Origin: Siphonodentalium dalli
Taxonomy: Eukaryota > Mollusca > Scaphopoda > Gadilida > Siphonodentaliidae
Direction of reading: 5' to 3'
Assembly: GCA_032622095.1 (NCBI GenBank)
Contig: CP136066.1
Location: 185,356,716 to 185,420,715, forward strand
Length of the DNA stretch: 64,000 nucleotides
The notes beneath the pieces are model-generated. The model was not told the origin of the DNA, did no database searches, and saw only the letters and a list, made by a program, of their open reading frames with translations. A program made the position numbers and the translations under genes. Below are positions 43,490-55,715 of this stretch, piece by piece (the stretch's first letter is position 1; every line of letters begins with the position of its first letter).

Positions 43490-44240
43490 TCATTCTTGTT
43501 CCGGTCAATCGACGGGACGGTCGCACTGTGCTTGACGCACGAGCCGTTAATTGACCGTGAGTTTTTTGTCGGGCTTGGCTGGACATGGATAGCTTAGTTC
43601 CCACCCAAGTCCGTATCATGCCGAGCTCTTCCCAGTCTGCACATTGTGTTAGCTGGCATGTCCATGCTAACGCGGGCAGACTGGATGTGTTACTGGAGTA
43701 CCAGGTCACGCCGCCAGGACCCTCTACCGGCCGTGGCTTGGATGTACAGACTGGAGCCCACCAGTCGAGGCCAACCAGAGGACACATACCGGGATCAGGA
43801 GGAAGAAGACAAAGACTCCCGCCCGAGGCCTAAGAGACGCAGACAGGGGGGGCCAGATGGAGAAAGGGGAAAGCTGAGAGACGCCAAGCTCCCCTCCACT
43901 CGGCCCCGGGCAAGAACAGCCAGTCGACCAACGCATCACCACCAACGGGAACATGGACACGGATACGATCCCCGATGTCCCTGCCGTCGACGTGGAGATG
44001 GAAACACCACCCAGCCATTATCCACCAGGGACGGAAATCACCACCTCCGAAGTACGAAGAGAAGCCGGCGTCGCCAACACTACACCAAATAGAAGAAGAT
44101 TGTTCAGGCCTCAAATCAGCGATTTTACACTACCACTTAGCAGGAATGACGTATTCACTCACCAACTTCGAATTCTTCCTGCTGAGGGATCGCCAGGTGT
44201 ACCCTTGGAAAGGCAACAGTAATCAAAGGAGACCAAATTG
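43490..44240 (+). other. GC-richer island with overlapping open frames, possible retroelement relic
   Basis: Base composition changes sharply to GC-rich between about 43495 and 44110. Three plus-strand frames are open in turn: 43585-43833; 43646-44092 (rich in Arg, Asp and Glu: EEEDKDSRPRPKRRRQ); and 43953-44222 (DVEMETPPSHYPPGTE...RRLFRPQISDFTLPLSRND). A frameshifted, proline- and arginine-rich protein such as a LINE ORF1 or gag relic is possible, but no family motif is present. Confidence 0.35.
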
Positions 44241-44353
44241 GCTTCTCCAGAAATCCTCCACTAGCAGGAAAGACGAAATAGTGTTCCTATATATATAAAC
44301 AAATTGCTATTTTTTTCTTGATTAATTTAAATAAAGGCCAATAATGAGGGTTA

Positions 44354-46197
44354 ATAGTTAGGGAGCCCGCATATGTTCCATTTACACTTTTGCGTACAAA
44401 AGGTTTGACCCCCTAAAGTTGGTACCAATAATGGAACATTCTGAAAAACCGATTTCTTAAGTTGCGCATTCCTGTGGTTTAGGGGCCGCTGAACCCCAAA
44501 AAGTGCCAAAAATCACTTCTATTTACACTTCCGCGTACATCGATGAATTTTGGTTTGATGATACTCCTAAGTGTACTGATTAAGAAAACACAACTTAAGA
44601 AAGGGATTTTCCTGGGGGTTTCAGATAAGAAAGGGGGTCCCATGCTGAACCCCAAAACGTGATTTTTCCCTTTTTTTTACACTTTCGCGTACATCCATAA
44701 TTTTTGGTCTCAAAGTACTTTGATATATACTAATTATAAAAACACAACATAAGAAGCAACTTTTCCTGGGGTTTTAAGATAAGAAGGGGGTCATCGGGTC
44801 ACCCCTCAAAACGTAAAAAATCACTTTTATTTACATGATTGCATTCGTCCAACGTGTGTGTATGTGCGTACACCCCTGGAACGTTGCACTATTACAACCA
44901 ATACATCCCTAAATCGATACGATCAACTTAAGAAATATATATTCATGTCGTTTTCTGATAAGAACGAGACTTGTTACCCCCCCCCCCCCCCAAACCACAA
45001 CTCGATCCATTTTCTAGAACTATAAGTGAGCCAGTTTTATGAAAATTATAGCGGGAAAATCTATTAAAATGTATACAAATGTATATATTTTCGTGAAGCT
45101 AAGACATAATGACACTTTTTTGGGCCAAAATTGAAACTCACCATCCAAGATGGCCGCCAAAATGGCCGCCGAATGTTGAAAATATGACATTTTTTCACAA
45201 ATATCTTCTAGATCAATTCATGCTGTTTGGAACTGGTTGAGTAATGCAACTTTATTTTGTGTTTTTTATATTAACTGATCATTGGAGCAATTAAATATGC
45301 ATTTATTGGGGTCCTAACCCCTTCCAATCCCTAAAAAATTCGATTTTACAGAACGCAGTACAAACGTTTACAAAAAATCACAATTGGGATTCTAGTCATA
45401 TTTCAACAAGAAATGAAAAGAACATTGTAATGTAAGTGAGGCATATCATTACCTATGAATATTCCAAATCTCTGGAACCATAAATCTTACCTTGGCTCAA
45501 AATGGCTGCGAAAATGGCCGCTAAAATATGGAAAATGGTAAATATTGCCCCAGGGTGTCCTGCAATCGCTTACAAGTTGTGGTTGATGTACACAATTGGC
45601 TAATCTCTTTTCTATACATTGCATACTAACATGTCTGATGCACCATGGATCATTTTTACTATTGTCACCACTGACATTTACCAGAAATATTGGACACAAA
45701 TATCGGCAAGAATTCACTTTTCAGGGTTCGACCATTTGTTCAAGTAAAATGTAACTATCTTTGGATTGAAAGGTGTTTATTGTTTTGGTCTATCTTAAAT
45801 GTGTCACACTACGGTGTTTATAGACTAAATTGCTCAAGATGGCTTCCAAAATGGCAACCAAATTTGTAAAAAGTTAACATATCCCGAATATTATTCTCTG
45901 CGTTATCCGAAAAAAGTGGCAAATTGTGACTCACTTGGTTATTGTACGTGTTAGTTACAATGTAATTAACTGACAACTACGTTCTATTATGTTTGTCCCA
46001 GTTCCGTATGGGGCATGACCAATTCATTTTAAAGTTGCAGTATGGAATTTTGCGGAGAACCATATCATTGAAAGGAAATGGGCAGAACTTTGAGACTGAA
46101 CTGAGATGAACCATGATATGTGGGTATTCTGGCCCATTATGATAACAATTTATCAACTGGATACAGGGTGGAAGCCAAGATGGTAGCCAGGGAGTTA
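44354..46197 (+). repeat. Left arm of the giant fold-back
   Basis: The outer part holds three internal units of about 150-165 bases built as TTACACTTnCGCGTACATC...AACACAACTTAAGAA...CCTGGGGTTT...GGGGTC. The inner part contains CATCCAAGATGGCCGCCAAA and CAAGATGGCTTCCAAAATGG words. It ends near CAAGATGGTAGCCAGGGAGT. Confidence 0.85.
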
Positions 46198-48551
46198 TGA
46201 TCATAGATGAGGATAATAGGTATACAGGGAGTTATTCTATGGTCATGAATGATGTGTTGGTATATAGGGAGTTCCCTGTTGGTAACGGTGGGACGTATAT
46301 TTATATATGTTGTGGATGTGTTATCATTGGTGGTGTATGGAGAGTAGGTTTAGTATCATGGATGGTGTGTATGAGTATGGCAAGTATGGAACTTATGAGT
46401 GGTCGTATGTGCGGATATTGGTATATCTGGAAGGGCTCACCATTGGTGATGTGCATATGTATACCTGGATTGACTCCATGGTCATGGGTTTGGCGAATAG
46501 GTATACATGTAGTGGCTGTATGGTCCACGTTGATGTGAATATGTATACAATGAGTGACTGTATGATCGTGAATGTAGTGAATATGTATACATAGAGTGAC
46601 TATATGGTCGGGTGTAGGTGTATACCTGGTGTTCATGACTCGTGGCTGTATCGTCATTTGTGGTATGTACGGGTATAACCAAGTATGGCTGTATGATCAG
46701 GTGTACTAGTACATGTACGTGTATAAAGTGGGTGACTATGTTGTCATTTGTGTGGTGTTTATGTACATATGGAGTGACTGTGGTAATGGGTGGGTTGTAC
46801 ATGTGTACCTTGGGTGGCTATCGCTTTCCACAATAACTCAAGGATATGTTAATCAACAGAGAGGTCATGTCATATCGTGGAAAGCGATAGCCAACCATTA
46901 TCACACAGTCATTACATATATACATAAACACCACAGACATAACAATATAGTTACTCACTGTATACATGTACACCTGGCCCATGACCACTGATGACCATAC
47001 AGCCACGCGTCACAATGCAGGTACACTGGGTATACTCCTAAACATGACCCATAACCATATAGTCACTCCATGTATACCCATTCATCTCACCATTGGCCAT
47101 AAGGTCATCCCCTGTATACCTATTCTCCAAACGCATGGTCAAATGGACAATCAATATATACATCAACACCACAACAATGACCATAAAGTCATTCCGGTAT
47201 ACATATGCACATCACCAATGGCCATATAGCCACTCGCTTCATACGCATACCCTCACACATGTTACCTGGTATATTCCTTCACCTGACCTATGGCCATATA
47301 GTCACCCCGTGTGTACCTATTCAAAACATTCATACACGATCGTGGTCAATCCTTGTATTCATATTCACCCCAACATTGACCATGGCAATCCCTGTATCCC
47401 TATTTGTCACACCATATCCGAATAGCCACTCAATATATACTAATACACCCAGCCATGTCAGTATAGTCACTCCATGTATGCATATGCACCTCATCCATGA
47501 CCATATAGCCACTCGCTATATACACATATCCCTCGCCCATGACAATAAAGCAACACGTGTGTGTACTGGTATACACATGGCGATACCGACACGAGTCACC
47601 AAACAGGAACACCAGGTACATGTATACTCATACGCCTGTCACCCCCTGTATAGATTTTCATTACATTTATGATCATACAGTCACTACTTGTATACCTACA
47701 TGTACTCATCTCACCATTAACCATACATTCACTACCTGTATACCTATTCGACACACATAGTCATATAACCACTCGATATACATATGCAGCCCACCCTAGA
47801 CCGTAGATTCACTCCAGGTATACATGTAACCCTCACTAATGGCCATTCAGCCCTTCCAGATATACCAAAAAAAACCCGCACATACGACCACTCAAACAAC
47901 CCATCCTTGCATATACACCTCACACATGACAATTCAGCAATTCACTGTATAATCATACACGCCATCCATGATAATACAGCTAAGTCCTATACACCCACCA
48001 ATGGTAATACATCCACGATATATATAAATATACATCCCACCCGTTACCACAAGGACACTTCCTATGTACCCACACGATCGATAATGTCCACCCAGCTTAC
48101 TCCAGGTATTCATATTCAATCATGACCGTACAGTCATTCCATGTATACCTATACACATTACCCGTAACCATAAAATCACTACCTATTTATCCACACAACC
48201 CATCCATGATCATACAGACAACACATGTACATCCCACCCATGACCTTACATTCACTCCATATATACATAATCAACACATATATGACCATGTAGCTATATC
48301 CATACACCACACCAATGACCATACAGGCACACCGGATGCACCCGTACTGGATATACACAATCATACACCATACAGTCACCCCATGCATACCGATTCACCT
48401 CACACCTGACCATGACCTCTCCCTGTATACATAGATGCATCTTACCATGGACAACCCACTTATAACCATATAGTCACTCATTGTATACCTACTCACATCA
48501 GTCATGACATACAATAACTCCCTGCAGACCTATTCACCTCACATATGATCA
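46198..48551. repeat. 45-bp minisatellite, inverted about its centre
   Basis: Units contain GTATACA and TGACCATAnAGTCACT or their complement about every 45 bases. The left part (46198-46814) reads in one orientation and the longer right part (46894-48551) in the other. Because 45 is a multiple of three, long frames with 15-residue periods stay open on both strands; these are not genes. The word GTATAC is itself a palindrome. Confidence 0.9.
46815..46893. repeat. Core hairpin of the giant fold-back
   Basis: TGGCTATCGCTTTCCAC (46815-46831) pairs perfectly with GTGGAAAGCGATAGCCA (46877-46893) around a 45-base loop; this marks the turning point of the whole structure. Confidence 0.9.
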
Positions 48552-50437
48552 CAGAGTAACTCCCTGGCTACGATCTTGGCATCCACACTGTATCCTGTAG
48601 ACATTTTTTTTATCATAATGGACCAGAATAGCCAAAGATTATGGTCCATCTCAGATCTGTCTCAAAGTTTGCCCATTTCCTTTCAATAAATATGGCCAAA
48701 ATCACAAAAGAGGTTCTCGGCAAAATTACATACATTAAAATGAATTTGTCATGCCCCATACGGAGCTGGGACAACTGGGAATAGAACATGTAGTTGTCAG
48801 TTAATTAACTAACACGTATAATAACCAAGTGAGTCACAATTTGCTACCTTTTCGGATAATGCAGAGAATGTTCGGGATATATGTAAAAAATTAGCATTTT
48901 ACAAAGTTGGTTGCCATTTTGGAAGCCATCTTGAGCAATTTGGTCTATAAACACCGTAGTGTGACACATTTAAGATAGACCAAAACAATAAACACCTTTC
49001 AATCCAAAGATAGTTATATTTTACCTGAAAAAATGGTCCAAACCTGAAAACTGAATTTTTGCCAATATTTATGTCAAGTTTTTTTAGAGAAAAGTCCAAT
49101 ATTTTTGACGATGTCAGTGGTGAAAATAGTAACAATTAACCATGGTGCATCAGACATGTTAGTATTCAATGTATAGAATGCAGAATGGCCAATTTTATAC
49201 ATCAACACAACTTGTAAGCGATTGCAGGACACGCTGGTGTAATATTTACCATTTTCCATATTTTGGCGGCCATATTGGCAGCCATTTTGAGCCAAAGTAA
49301 GAATTTTGGTTCCAGTGATTTGGAATATGCATAGGCAATGATATGCCTCACTCACATTACAAAGTTCTGTACATTTCTTGTTGAAATATGACTAGAATCC
49401 CAATTGTGATTTTTGTGTGTGAAATTTTATACCGCATTCTGTACAATCAAATTTTTGAGGGATCGGAAGGGGTTAGGACCCCAATAAATGCATATTTAAT
49501 TGCTCCAATGATCAGTTTAATATACAAAATACAAAATAAAGTTGCATTACTCAACCAGTTCCAAGCAGCATGAATTGGTCTAGAAGATATTTGTGAAAAA
49601 ATGTCATATTTTCAACTTCCGGCGGCCATTTTGGCGGCCATCTTGGATGGTGAGTTTCAATTTTGGCCCAAAAAAGTGTCATTATGTCTTAGCTTCACGA
49701 AAATATATCCATTTGTATACATTTTACTAGATTTTCCCGCTATAATTTTCATAAAACTGGCTCACTTATAGTTCTAGAAAATGGATCGTGTTGTGTGGGA
49801 GGGGGGGGGGGGGTAACAAGTCTCGTTCTTATCAGAAAACGACATTAATATATATTTCTTAAGTTGATCGTATCGATTTAGGGATGTATTGGTTGTAATA
49901 GTGCAACGTTCCAGGGGTGTACGCACATACACACACGTTGGACGAATGCAATCATGTAAATAAAAGTGATTTTTTACGTTTTGAGGGGTGACCCGATGAC
50001 CCCCTTCTTATCTTAAAACCCCAGGAAAAGTTGCTTCTTAAGTTGTGTTTTTATAATTAGTATATATCTAAGTACTTTGAGACCAAAAATTATGGATGTA
50101 CGCGAAAGTTTTAAAAAAAAGGGAAAAATCACGTTTTGGGGTTCAGCATGGGACCCCCTTTCTTATCTGAAAACCCCAGGAAAATCCCTTTCTTAAGTTG
50201 TGTTTTCTTAATCAGTACACTTAGGAGTATCATCAAACCAAAATTCATCGATGTACGCGGAAGTGTAAATAGAAGTGATTTTTGGCACTTTTTGGGGTTC
50301 AGCAGCCCCTAAACCCCAGGAATGCGCAACTTAAGAAATCGGTTTTTCAGAATGTTCCATTATTGGTACCAACTTTAGGGGGTCAAACCTTTTGTAAGCA
50401 AAAGTGTAAATGGAACATATGCGGGCTCCCTAACTAT
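48552..50437 (-). repeat. Right arm of the giant fold-back
   Basis: Reverse complement of 44354-46197 with substitutions and small indels; contains the matching GGCGGCCATTTTGGCGGCCA and poly-G run. Confidence 0.85.
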
Positions 50438-51018
50438 AAGGGGAGGACCAATCGGCCCTTCCGACAATCCCGGGATTAGGCCCCCCCCCCCCCAACCACT
50501 CCCTTCGTAAGTACACGTTCGCGACAAATTATTGCTCGAAAATATTGATTTGATATCTACTAGTAGGCCTCTGAGCAGACATGGCGATTGAAGACGTGAT
50601 CTATTCGGAGATTTCGTTTGTTTTGATACGATATCTCGACTTTGCCTCGATCAATTTTGTCGCGTTATATGAAAGGGAAATTTATTGCAAATAGGACACA
50701 CCTGAACGTATGTTGGCTACAATTATCGATCGATTTCTCGAATTTATTAGGGTTTTGATAGTTGGTGTGGTTTTAGACAACATCGATCATTTGAATCTTA
50801 TCCTCAGGGGCATGTGCGTCGAGTATGCTAGTTACGAGTTACGATTAATCCATTTTCATTCCAGGTCCATGATTCTCTTATCCACCAAAAGTCGACTCGC
50901 ATCTCAGATTCGAATTTACCTCAACTTCAGCAGCACACAACTACCCGGTCCTCTAGAGAAGATATAGTGTAGATAAGATAAAGTTTGAAGTCTAGCTTTA
51001 GCCGAAACCAATTCATCG
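50438..51018 (+). other. 5' flank of zinc-finger copy 3
   Basis: No separate gene. Positions 50840-51018 align with the flank of copy 2, without the MITE found there. CATTTTCATTCCAG near 50851-50863 is a possible splice acceptor for a leader exon. No TATA box is placed. Confidence 0.5.
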
Positions 51019-52674
51019 ATGTTTTCGTGTGGGGTATGTCTTCAAAAATGTTCCAGTCGACACTTTCTTCTGGAGCACATACGGTCGCATACAGTCAATG
51101 TGTCACCTAACATTACTGCCACAGAGAATCCTGTAAACTCAGCTGTTGGTGAAAAACAAAGTGTTGGTACACAATCACACCGGACATCTCTTGAGTCGAG
51201 CAGTGGACACGAAGAAGAGGGCGAATTTGATAGTTGTGAACAATTTCCTAGTAAGCCAGATAATACCACTGTGTGTGAAGTACCCATCGCCGCAGGAAGT
51301 GTGGGAAATCGGTTTGATTCAAGCCATCGACAGACGGGTAAGGGTGAATTTAATATATGTGAAGAATGTCCTAGTAAACCTTATACTGCAGTTAATAGCA
51401 CACCGCCAATCACACCAAAGATACCCGCAGCATATTTGGATTCAAAGACTCTGCAGAAGAGAACGAGTGCATTTGGAGTTTGTGAAGAATTTCCTAGTGA
51501 TCATGCAGTTGATGATAGGGTGAGGACAACAAAATGCGATGAACAGAGTGGATCATCTGAACAGTCATCTTTGGACAAAGAGCCGAAACAGCACATCGAC
51601 GAGCAACTGTGCACCAACAAAAAACCATGCACCGAAAAGAGACCACACACCAAGAGGAGATTTCTTGATTGTAGTGTGTGTGGAGAATCGTTCTATCGCA
51701 TTCGTTCTCTAGTTCTTCACCACAGGGAAAACCCCGACGATCATCATCACATTTGTGGCGTATGTGCCAAGTCTTTCGCATCAAAAAATGACTTACGTAT
51801 TCACAAAAAATCTCACAAGGGTCCTCTTCCTCATAAATGTGACCAATGTGGAAAGTCTTTTAAGAATAGGTTTCATCTTTATGACCACGAGAGAACCCAC
51901 GATGAAGTTTGTTCACATGTGTGTGACGTCTGTGGTCGAGTGTACAAATTGGAGAAGTACCTTAAGAGGCATCGACAGATTCATTTTAATCGTCATCATT
52001 GCCAATTTTGTGGGCGATGTTTTAAGGAACTCAGCACATTGAACACTCACTTAACAGTACATACACTGGAAAGACCATATGTATGCGACAAGTGTCCAAA
52101 ATCATTTAAAACTAGCGGTGGTCTAAAACGTCACAGATATGATCATATCTCTAGTAAACCACACTCATGCGAAATATGTGAGAAAACCTTCAGTTCAAAG
52201 TCAAAACTTGCTCACCATTTGACGTTACACAGCGATGATCGGCCATATGGATGTGAGGTATGTGGCAAATCGTTTAAGAATTCACATACATTAACGCGCC
52301 ACAATAGAAGTCACACCAAAGAGGTGCGTTTTGTTTGTGATATATGTGGGAAAAGTTTATCTGATAGCGTTACTTTAAAAAACCACATGACAACCCACTT
52401 CGATGAACGCCAATTTACTTGTGAATCATGTGGAAAATCGTACAAAACTAAAATGAATTTGATTGGACACCAAAGGTGCCATAGTGAAGACCGCCCATAT
52501 ACGTGCGATGTGTGTGATAAGTCGTTTAAACGGCAGTCAAATCTGCGAGATCATAAGCTTAGGCATACTGACATCCGCCCATTTCAATGTGAGACTTGTG
52601 GAGCTTCGTTCCGTAGAAGATTTGATATTAGACTACACAATGAGCTTGTTCACAAGTGTAAGATTGTGGGATAA
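51019..52674 (+). CDS. C2H2 zinc-finger protein, copy 3 (551 aa)
   Basis: An intact open exon, collinear with copy 2. It has the same isolated N-terminal finger (MFSCGVCLQKCSSRHFLLEH), then a polar linker with three short motif copies (DSCEQFPSKP, NICEECPSKP, GVCEEFPS) and twelve C-terminal C2H2 fingers from about residue 219, the first one degenerate (CSVCGESFYRIRSLVLHH). Residues in the finger helices differ from copy 2 at many positions (for example FKTSGGLKRHRYDH against FKTSAALNYHKYVH) while the zinc ligands are kept. This is what diverging DNA specificity would look like, but that is inference. A likely nuclear DNA-binding protein. Start as in copy 2; ends with TAA after HKCKIVG, a slightly longer tail. 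Confidence 0.92.
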   Translation: MFSCGVCLQKCSSRHFLLEHIRSHTVNVSPNITATENPVNSAVGEKQSVGTQSHRTSLESSSGHEEEGEFDSCEQFPSKPDNTTVCEVPIAAGSVGNRFDSSHRQTGKGEFNICEECPSKPYTAVNSTPPITPKIPAAYLDSKTLQKRTSAFGVCEEFPSDHAVDDRVRTTKCDEQSGSSEQSSLDKEPKQHIDEQLCTNKKPCTEKRPHTKRRFLDCSVCGESFYRIRSLVLHHRENPDDHHHICGVCAKSFASKNDLRIHKKSHKGPLPHKCDQCGKSFKNRFHLYDHERTHDEVCSHVCDVCGRVYKLEKYLKRHRQIHFNRHHCQFCGRCFKELSTLNTHLTVHTLERPYVCDKCPKSFKTSGGLKRHRYDHISSKPHSCEICEKTFSSKSKLAHHLTLHSDDRPYGCEVCGKSFKNSHTLTRHNRSHTKEVRFVCDICGKSLSDSVTLKNHMTTHFDERQFTCESCGKSYKTKMNLIGHQRCHSEDRPYTCDVCDKSFKRQSNLRDHKLRHTDIRPFQCETCGASFRRRFDIRLHNELVHKCKIVG

Positions 52675-52734
52675 CTGTCTCTGGGCAACTGAGCAAACAT
52701 ACATGTATGGAGACTAATATACCTGTTCCAAAAA

Positions 52735-53320
52735 TAAGGGTAATTCCAATGCTTCTGAATTGTGTGGGCAATCGTTTAAGAACTCAAGGTCATTAGTGCA
52801 CCACAATGCAACTTATACACAGTTGCGGTGTGTCTTAGTGTGAAATAGTGACAACGCTATTTTATAAGATAACGAAAGAACCCACTTTGATTAACGCCCA
52901 TTTGCTTGTGAGATATGTGGGTTTGCGTACTAAACTCAAATTCGTTTGAACGAACACAAACGGTCACATAGCAACAGTACTGTTGTCAACATAAGTGCGA
53001 CGTTTATCAGAACTCGTTCAAATTGTCTAAATATCTACGACCACACGAGACTATACCGGTGTCCGCTCATTTTAATGCGAGATGTGATGGAAGGACGTTT
53101 CCTCTGAATCTCAACTCGCATACGAAGATTGTGTAAAATGGTGTCCGTCGTAAAACTAAACTGTGTTACATGTCTGAGATGACCCACCTCTAGTACTTTG
53201 AACAAGTATATACTGCCTTCCCCGAAGATCGGTATAAGCCTTATCGCTTCTATGGTAAAACATTTCGCCCTCAGTCCTATCTGAATGGTCACGAACGTCT
53301 GTCTCATAGATGTTGAGGTG
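52735..53320 (+). pseudogene. Decayed zinc-finger tail downstream of copy 3
   Basis: Broken frames read ASELCGQSFKNSRSLVHHNA, RPFACEICGF and, near 53230-53315, KPYRFYGKTFRPQSYLNGHE then RLSHR, i.e. fingers with missing ligands, stops and frameshifts. The order indicates at least four former fingers. Comparable tails follow copies 1 and 2. Confidence 0.75.
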
Positions 53321-53789
53321 TGGTGACACGAATACAATTTCACCACTCAGATATGTTTAAAAATAAGATTTAATGCCTGTTTCATTTGCACAACTACTCT
53401 ATGGTACATAAAACCACATACCTCAGGGGGAATCAATTGTACACTATACTCTGGTAGAGTATATGTTGGTATGTATGGAGTTCTTCACTGGAGGCCTGTA
53501 TATAAAACCGGAGACGGAGCATTGAGGGGTTTATATTTTTAGTAGAGTTTTTTTGTTTTTTTTTTATATCAAAACTCGACTATTGGTATGGCGAGGAACG
53601 GTTGGTGTGTGGGAGAGCGACAAAAAACACATATAACATAGCCGTTTAATGATGGGCTTCGACAATGGTATGTGAGTTAATCATGTGCGACAGCTGTACA
53701 CAGAAAATCGGGTCCGCCCCCACTTTCTAACTAGTTATGCCACTTTTAGCTCAACTTTTGAGCTGTTGCCATGAGTTGTCGTCCGCGTG

Positions 53790-54770
53790 TCAACAACTTC
53801 ATTCGACACATCATACAGGCCGCGGCCCTCGTCCGATCTTCACCAAACTGCACATGCAGCTTCAGTGTGAACTATAGGTGGGAGCTATCGTTTTTTATTT
53901 ACCGACTTTCGACGAAAAATATGGCCGCTAGCAGCCATCTTGGATATCAAATTTGAATCCACCGACACACCATACAGCCCGTATTTATGACTAGATCATT
54001 TTTTAATTTTACAGGCACGATTTTGATCACCTGTAGATGGGAGCTATCAAATTTGAACGATTTTCCTTGAATAACATGGGCGCTGGAAGTGTTCTTGGAT
54101 TTTACTTTTTGAATAACTAAATCCTTTCGCACACTTTTCAGACTACAGCCCTCATCCGATCATCACCAAAATGTATACGTAGTTTCTGAGTGACCTCTAG
54201 ATGGGAGCCTCCTATTTTGACAGACATTTGTTTCATAAGGTGGCCGTCAAAGGCCATCTTGGAATATACTTTTGTATGAATATATCCTTCGCCACACCCT
54301 ACACGCAATCTAATTCGATCGTCACAAAACGTCATATCGATCTTCGGGGTGACCTCTAGATGAGAACCTGCTGAAAGTTCTTTTTAAAAACATGGCCGTC
54401 AGCACCCATCTCGGATTTCAAACTTCAATCTGTTTGCATACCCCGCAGCCCGCATTTATTGGATAATTGATTTGAAAATTTACAGGCATGTTTAGAATCA
54501 ACTTTAGATGGGAGCCTCATATTTTGACCGTCAGTTGTTAAAAATATTTACTTGTTGTATGACTAAATCCTTTGCCCCACACTACAGACCACATTCCTCA
54601 ACCGAGAATTAGCAAACTTCATAGGGATATTCGGGGTGACCTCTAGATGGGAGCCTTCTATTTTGACCAAAAATTCGTTGAAAAATTTGGCCACCAGCTG
54701 CCATCTTGAATTTCACATTTGAACCATCGGCGCAGCCCGCATTTATTGAAGAATTCTTTTTGAAAATCTA
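53790..54770. repeat. Tandem repeat of about 150-175 bp with AGATGGGAGCC core
   Basis: Six or so diverged units repeat the order ACAGCCCnCATCCGATCATCACCAAA - TAGATGGGAGCCTnnTATTTTGAC - ATGGCCGnCAGCnnCCATCTTGGAT - CTAAATCCTTTGC. No reading frame persists. Confidence 0.8.
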
Positions 54771-54859
54771 CTATCTACCTCTTCCCATGTTGAGCTACAG
54801 TGTTATTGACACTTTCATTTATATTTATAGACATTTAATGTCCGTTATATAGGGCGATA

Positions 54860-55076
54860 ACTTGCACAAACATCAACCAATTTCATTCATATTTGGTATA
54901 TGGATATTTTATAACAATATCTAGATCGAGTTCGAAAACCAGGTTTTTCTTATTATTTTCCCCTGAGCCAAAGCACTTAGTTCGTACATTTTTTAGGAAA
55001 TGTTAGGTCTGTCAGCGCGATAAATTCAATAAACATCAACCAATTTAATTCATATTTGGTATCTGAACCTTTTTCA
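54860..55076. repeat. Diverged units of the ATATCAAC...GAGTTCGAAAACC family
   Basis: GCGATAAnTTnnAnAAACATCAACCAATTT-nATTCATATTTGGTAT occurs twice (54869 and 55017). The first is followed by ATCTAGATCGAGTTCGAAAA, as in 37.6-38.4 kb. Confidence 0.7.
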
Positions 55077-55715
55077 GGGTCCGTGGTGGACCGAAATTTA
55101 CTTTTGCCAAATGAAAATATTTTTTGCCAAATTATTTTAGAATTTGCCAAATGTTATTCCTGATAGTATCATTTTCTGCAACCAATAAACCAATCACCGA
55201 ACAATACAATGGTATAGAAGCGTTATTTCGTCAGAGAATTAGCTATGTAAACACCACCATCAGACTAAATACAGGTAATCCCTTCACCCATCAATACAAT
55301 ACAGGTAATCCCTTCACCCATCAATACAATACAGGTAATCCCTTCACACATCAATACAATACAGGTAATCCCTTCACCCATCAATACAATACAGGTAATC
55401 CCTTCACCCATCAATACAATACAGGTAATCCCTTCACCCATCAATACAATACAGGTAATCCCTTCACCCATCAATACAAATGGTATCAGATTAACTGCAT
55501 CTTAATGGAGATGTTAACTCTTCCGAAACCATATACAATACCACTAATATAATTATAATGTAATAGTTTCCTAAGTGAATGGTATTGATTGGCCGATATT
55601 TTTTCAACTTTATTGAGGAATTAAAACATGACTTGCCAAAAAGTTTGCCAAATGAAACTATTTTTTGCCAAATGTGAATTATGTTTGCCAATGGCAAATT
55701 TGGTAAGTGGCAGCG
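55077..55715. mobile_element. Non-autonomous element with TTTGCCAAAT sub-terminal repeats
   Basis: Both ends carry several TTTGCCAAATG / TTTTTTGCCAAAT words. GGTCCGTGGTGGACC at the left and GCAGCGGTCC at the right suggest its limits. The words match, inverted, those in the hAT-like element at 31.66-33.11 kb. The interior carries a 30-bp minisatellite. Confidence 0.5.
55268..55477 (+). repeat. 30-bp minisatellite, exactly seven units
   Basis: AATACAGGTAATCCCTTCAC + CCATCAATAC repeated seven times without gaps; one unit has A for C (CACACATC). In one frame it would encode NTGNPFTHQY repeats, but no gene context supports translation. Confidence 0.95.

Larger units (their letters stand above)
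44354..50437. mobile_element. 6.1-kb giant fold-back structure
   Basis: The two ends are inverted copies starting ATAGTTAGGGAGCCCGCATA. The arms 44354-46197 and 48552-50437 pair along their whole length with scattered mismatches. Even the poly-C run at 44979 is answered by poly-G at 49801. The centre is a tandem repeat that is inverted about position 46854. TAA lies outside both ends (44351-44353 region and 50437-50439), a possible target duplication. No transposase or other gene is seen. As RNA or single-strand DNA it could form a hairpin of well over 1.8 kb. Confidence 0.85.

Noticed and set aside
43646-44092. Arg-rich protein gene
   Set aside because: High GC makes several frames open at once; no motif or splice support. 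Recorded only as a possible relic.
46301-47672. Many long His/Ile/Thr-rich frames on both strands
   Set aside because: They follow from a 45-bp repeat period that is a multiple of three; no start, splice or domain evidence.
55268-55477. CRISPR array
   Set aside because: Repeats are contiguous without spacers, and the genome is eukaryotic.
55265-55552. NTGNPFTHQY / MGEGITCIVL repeat proteins
   Set aside because: Products of the 30-bp minisatellite read in different frames; no gene context.
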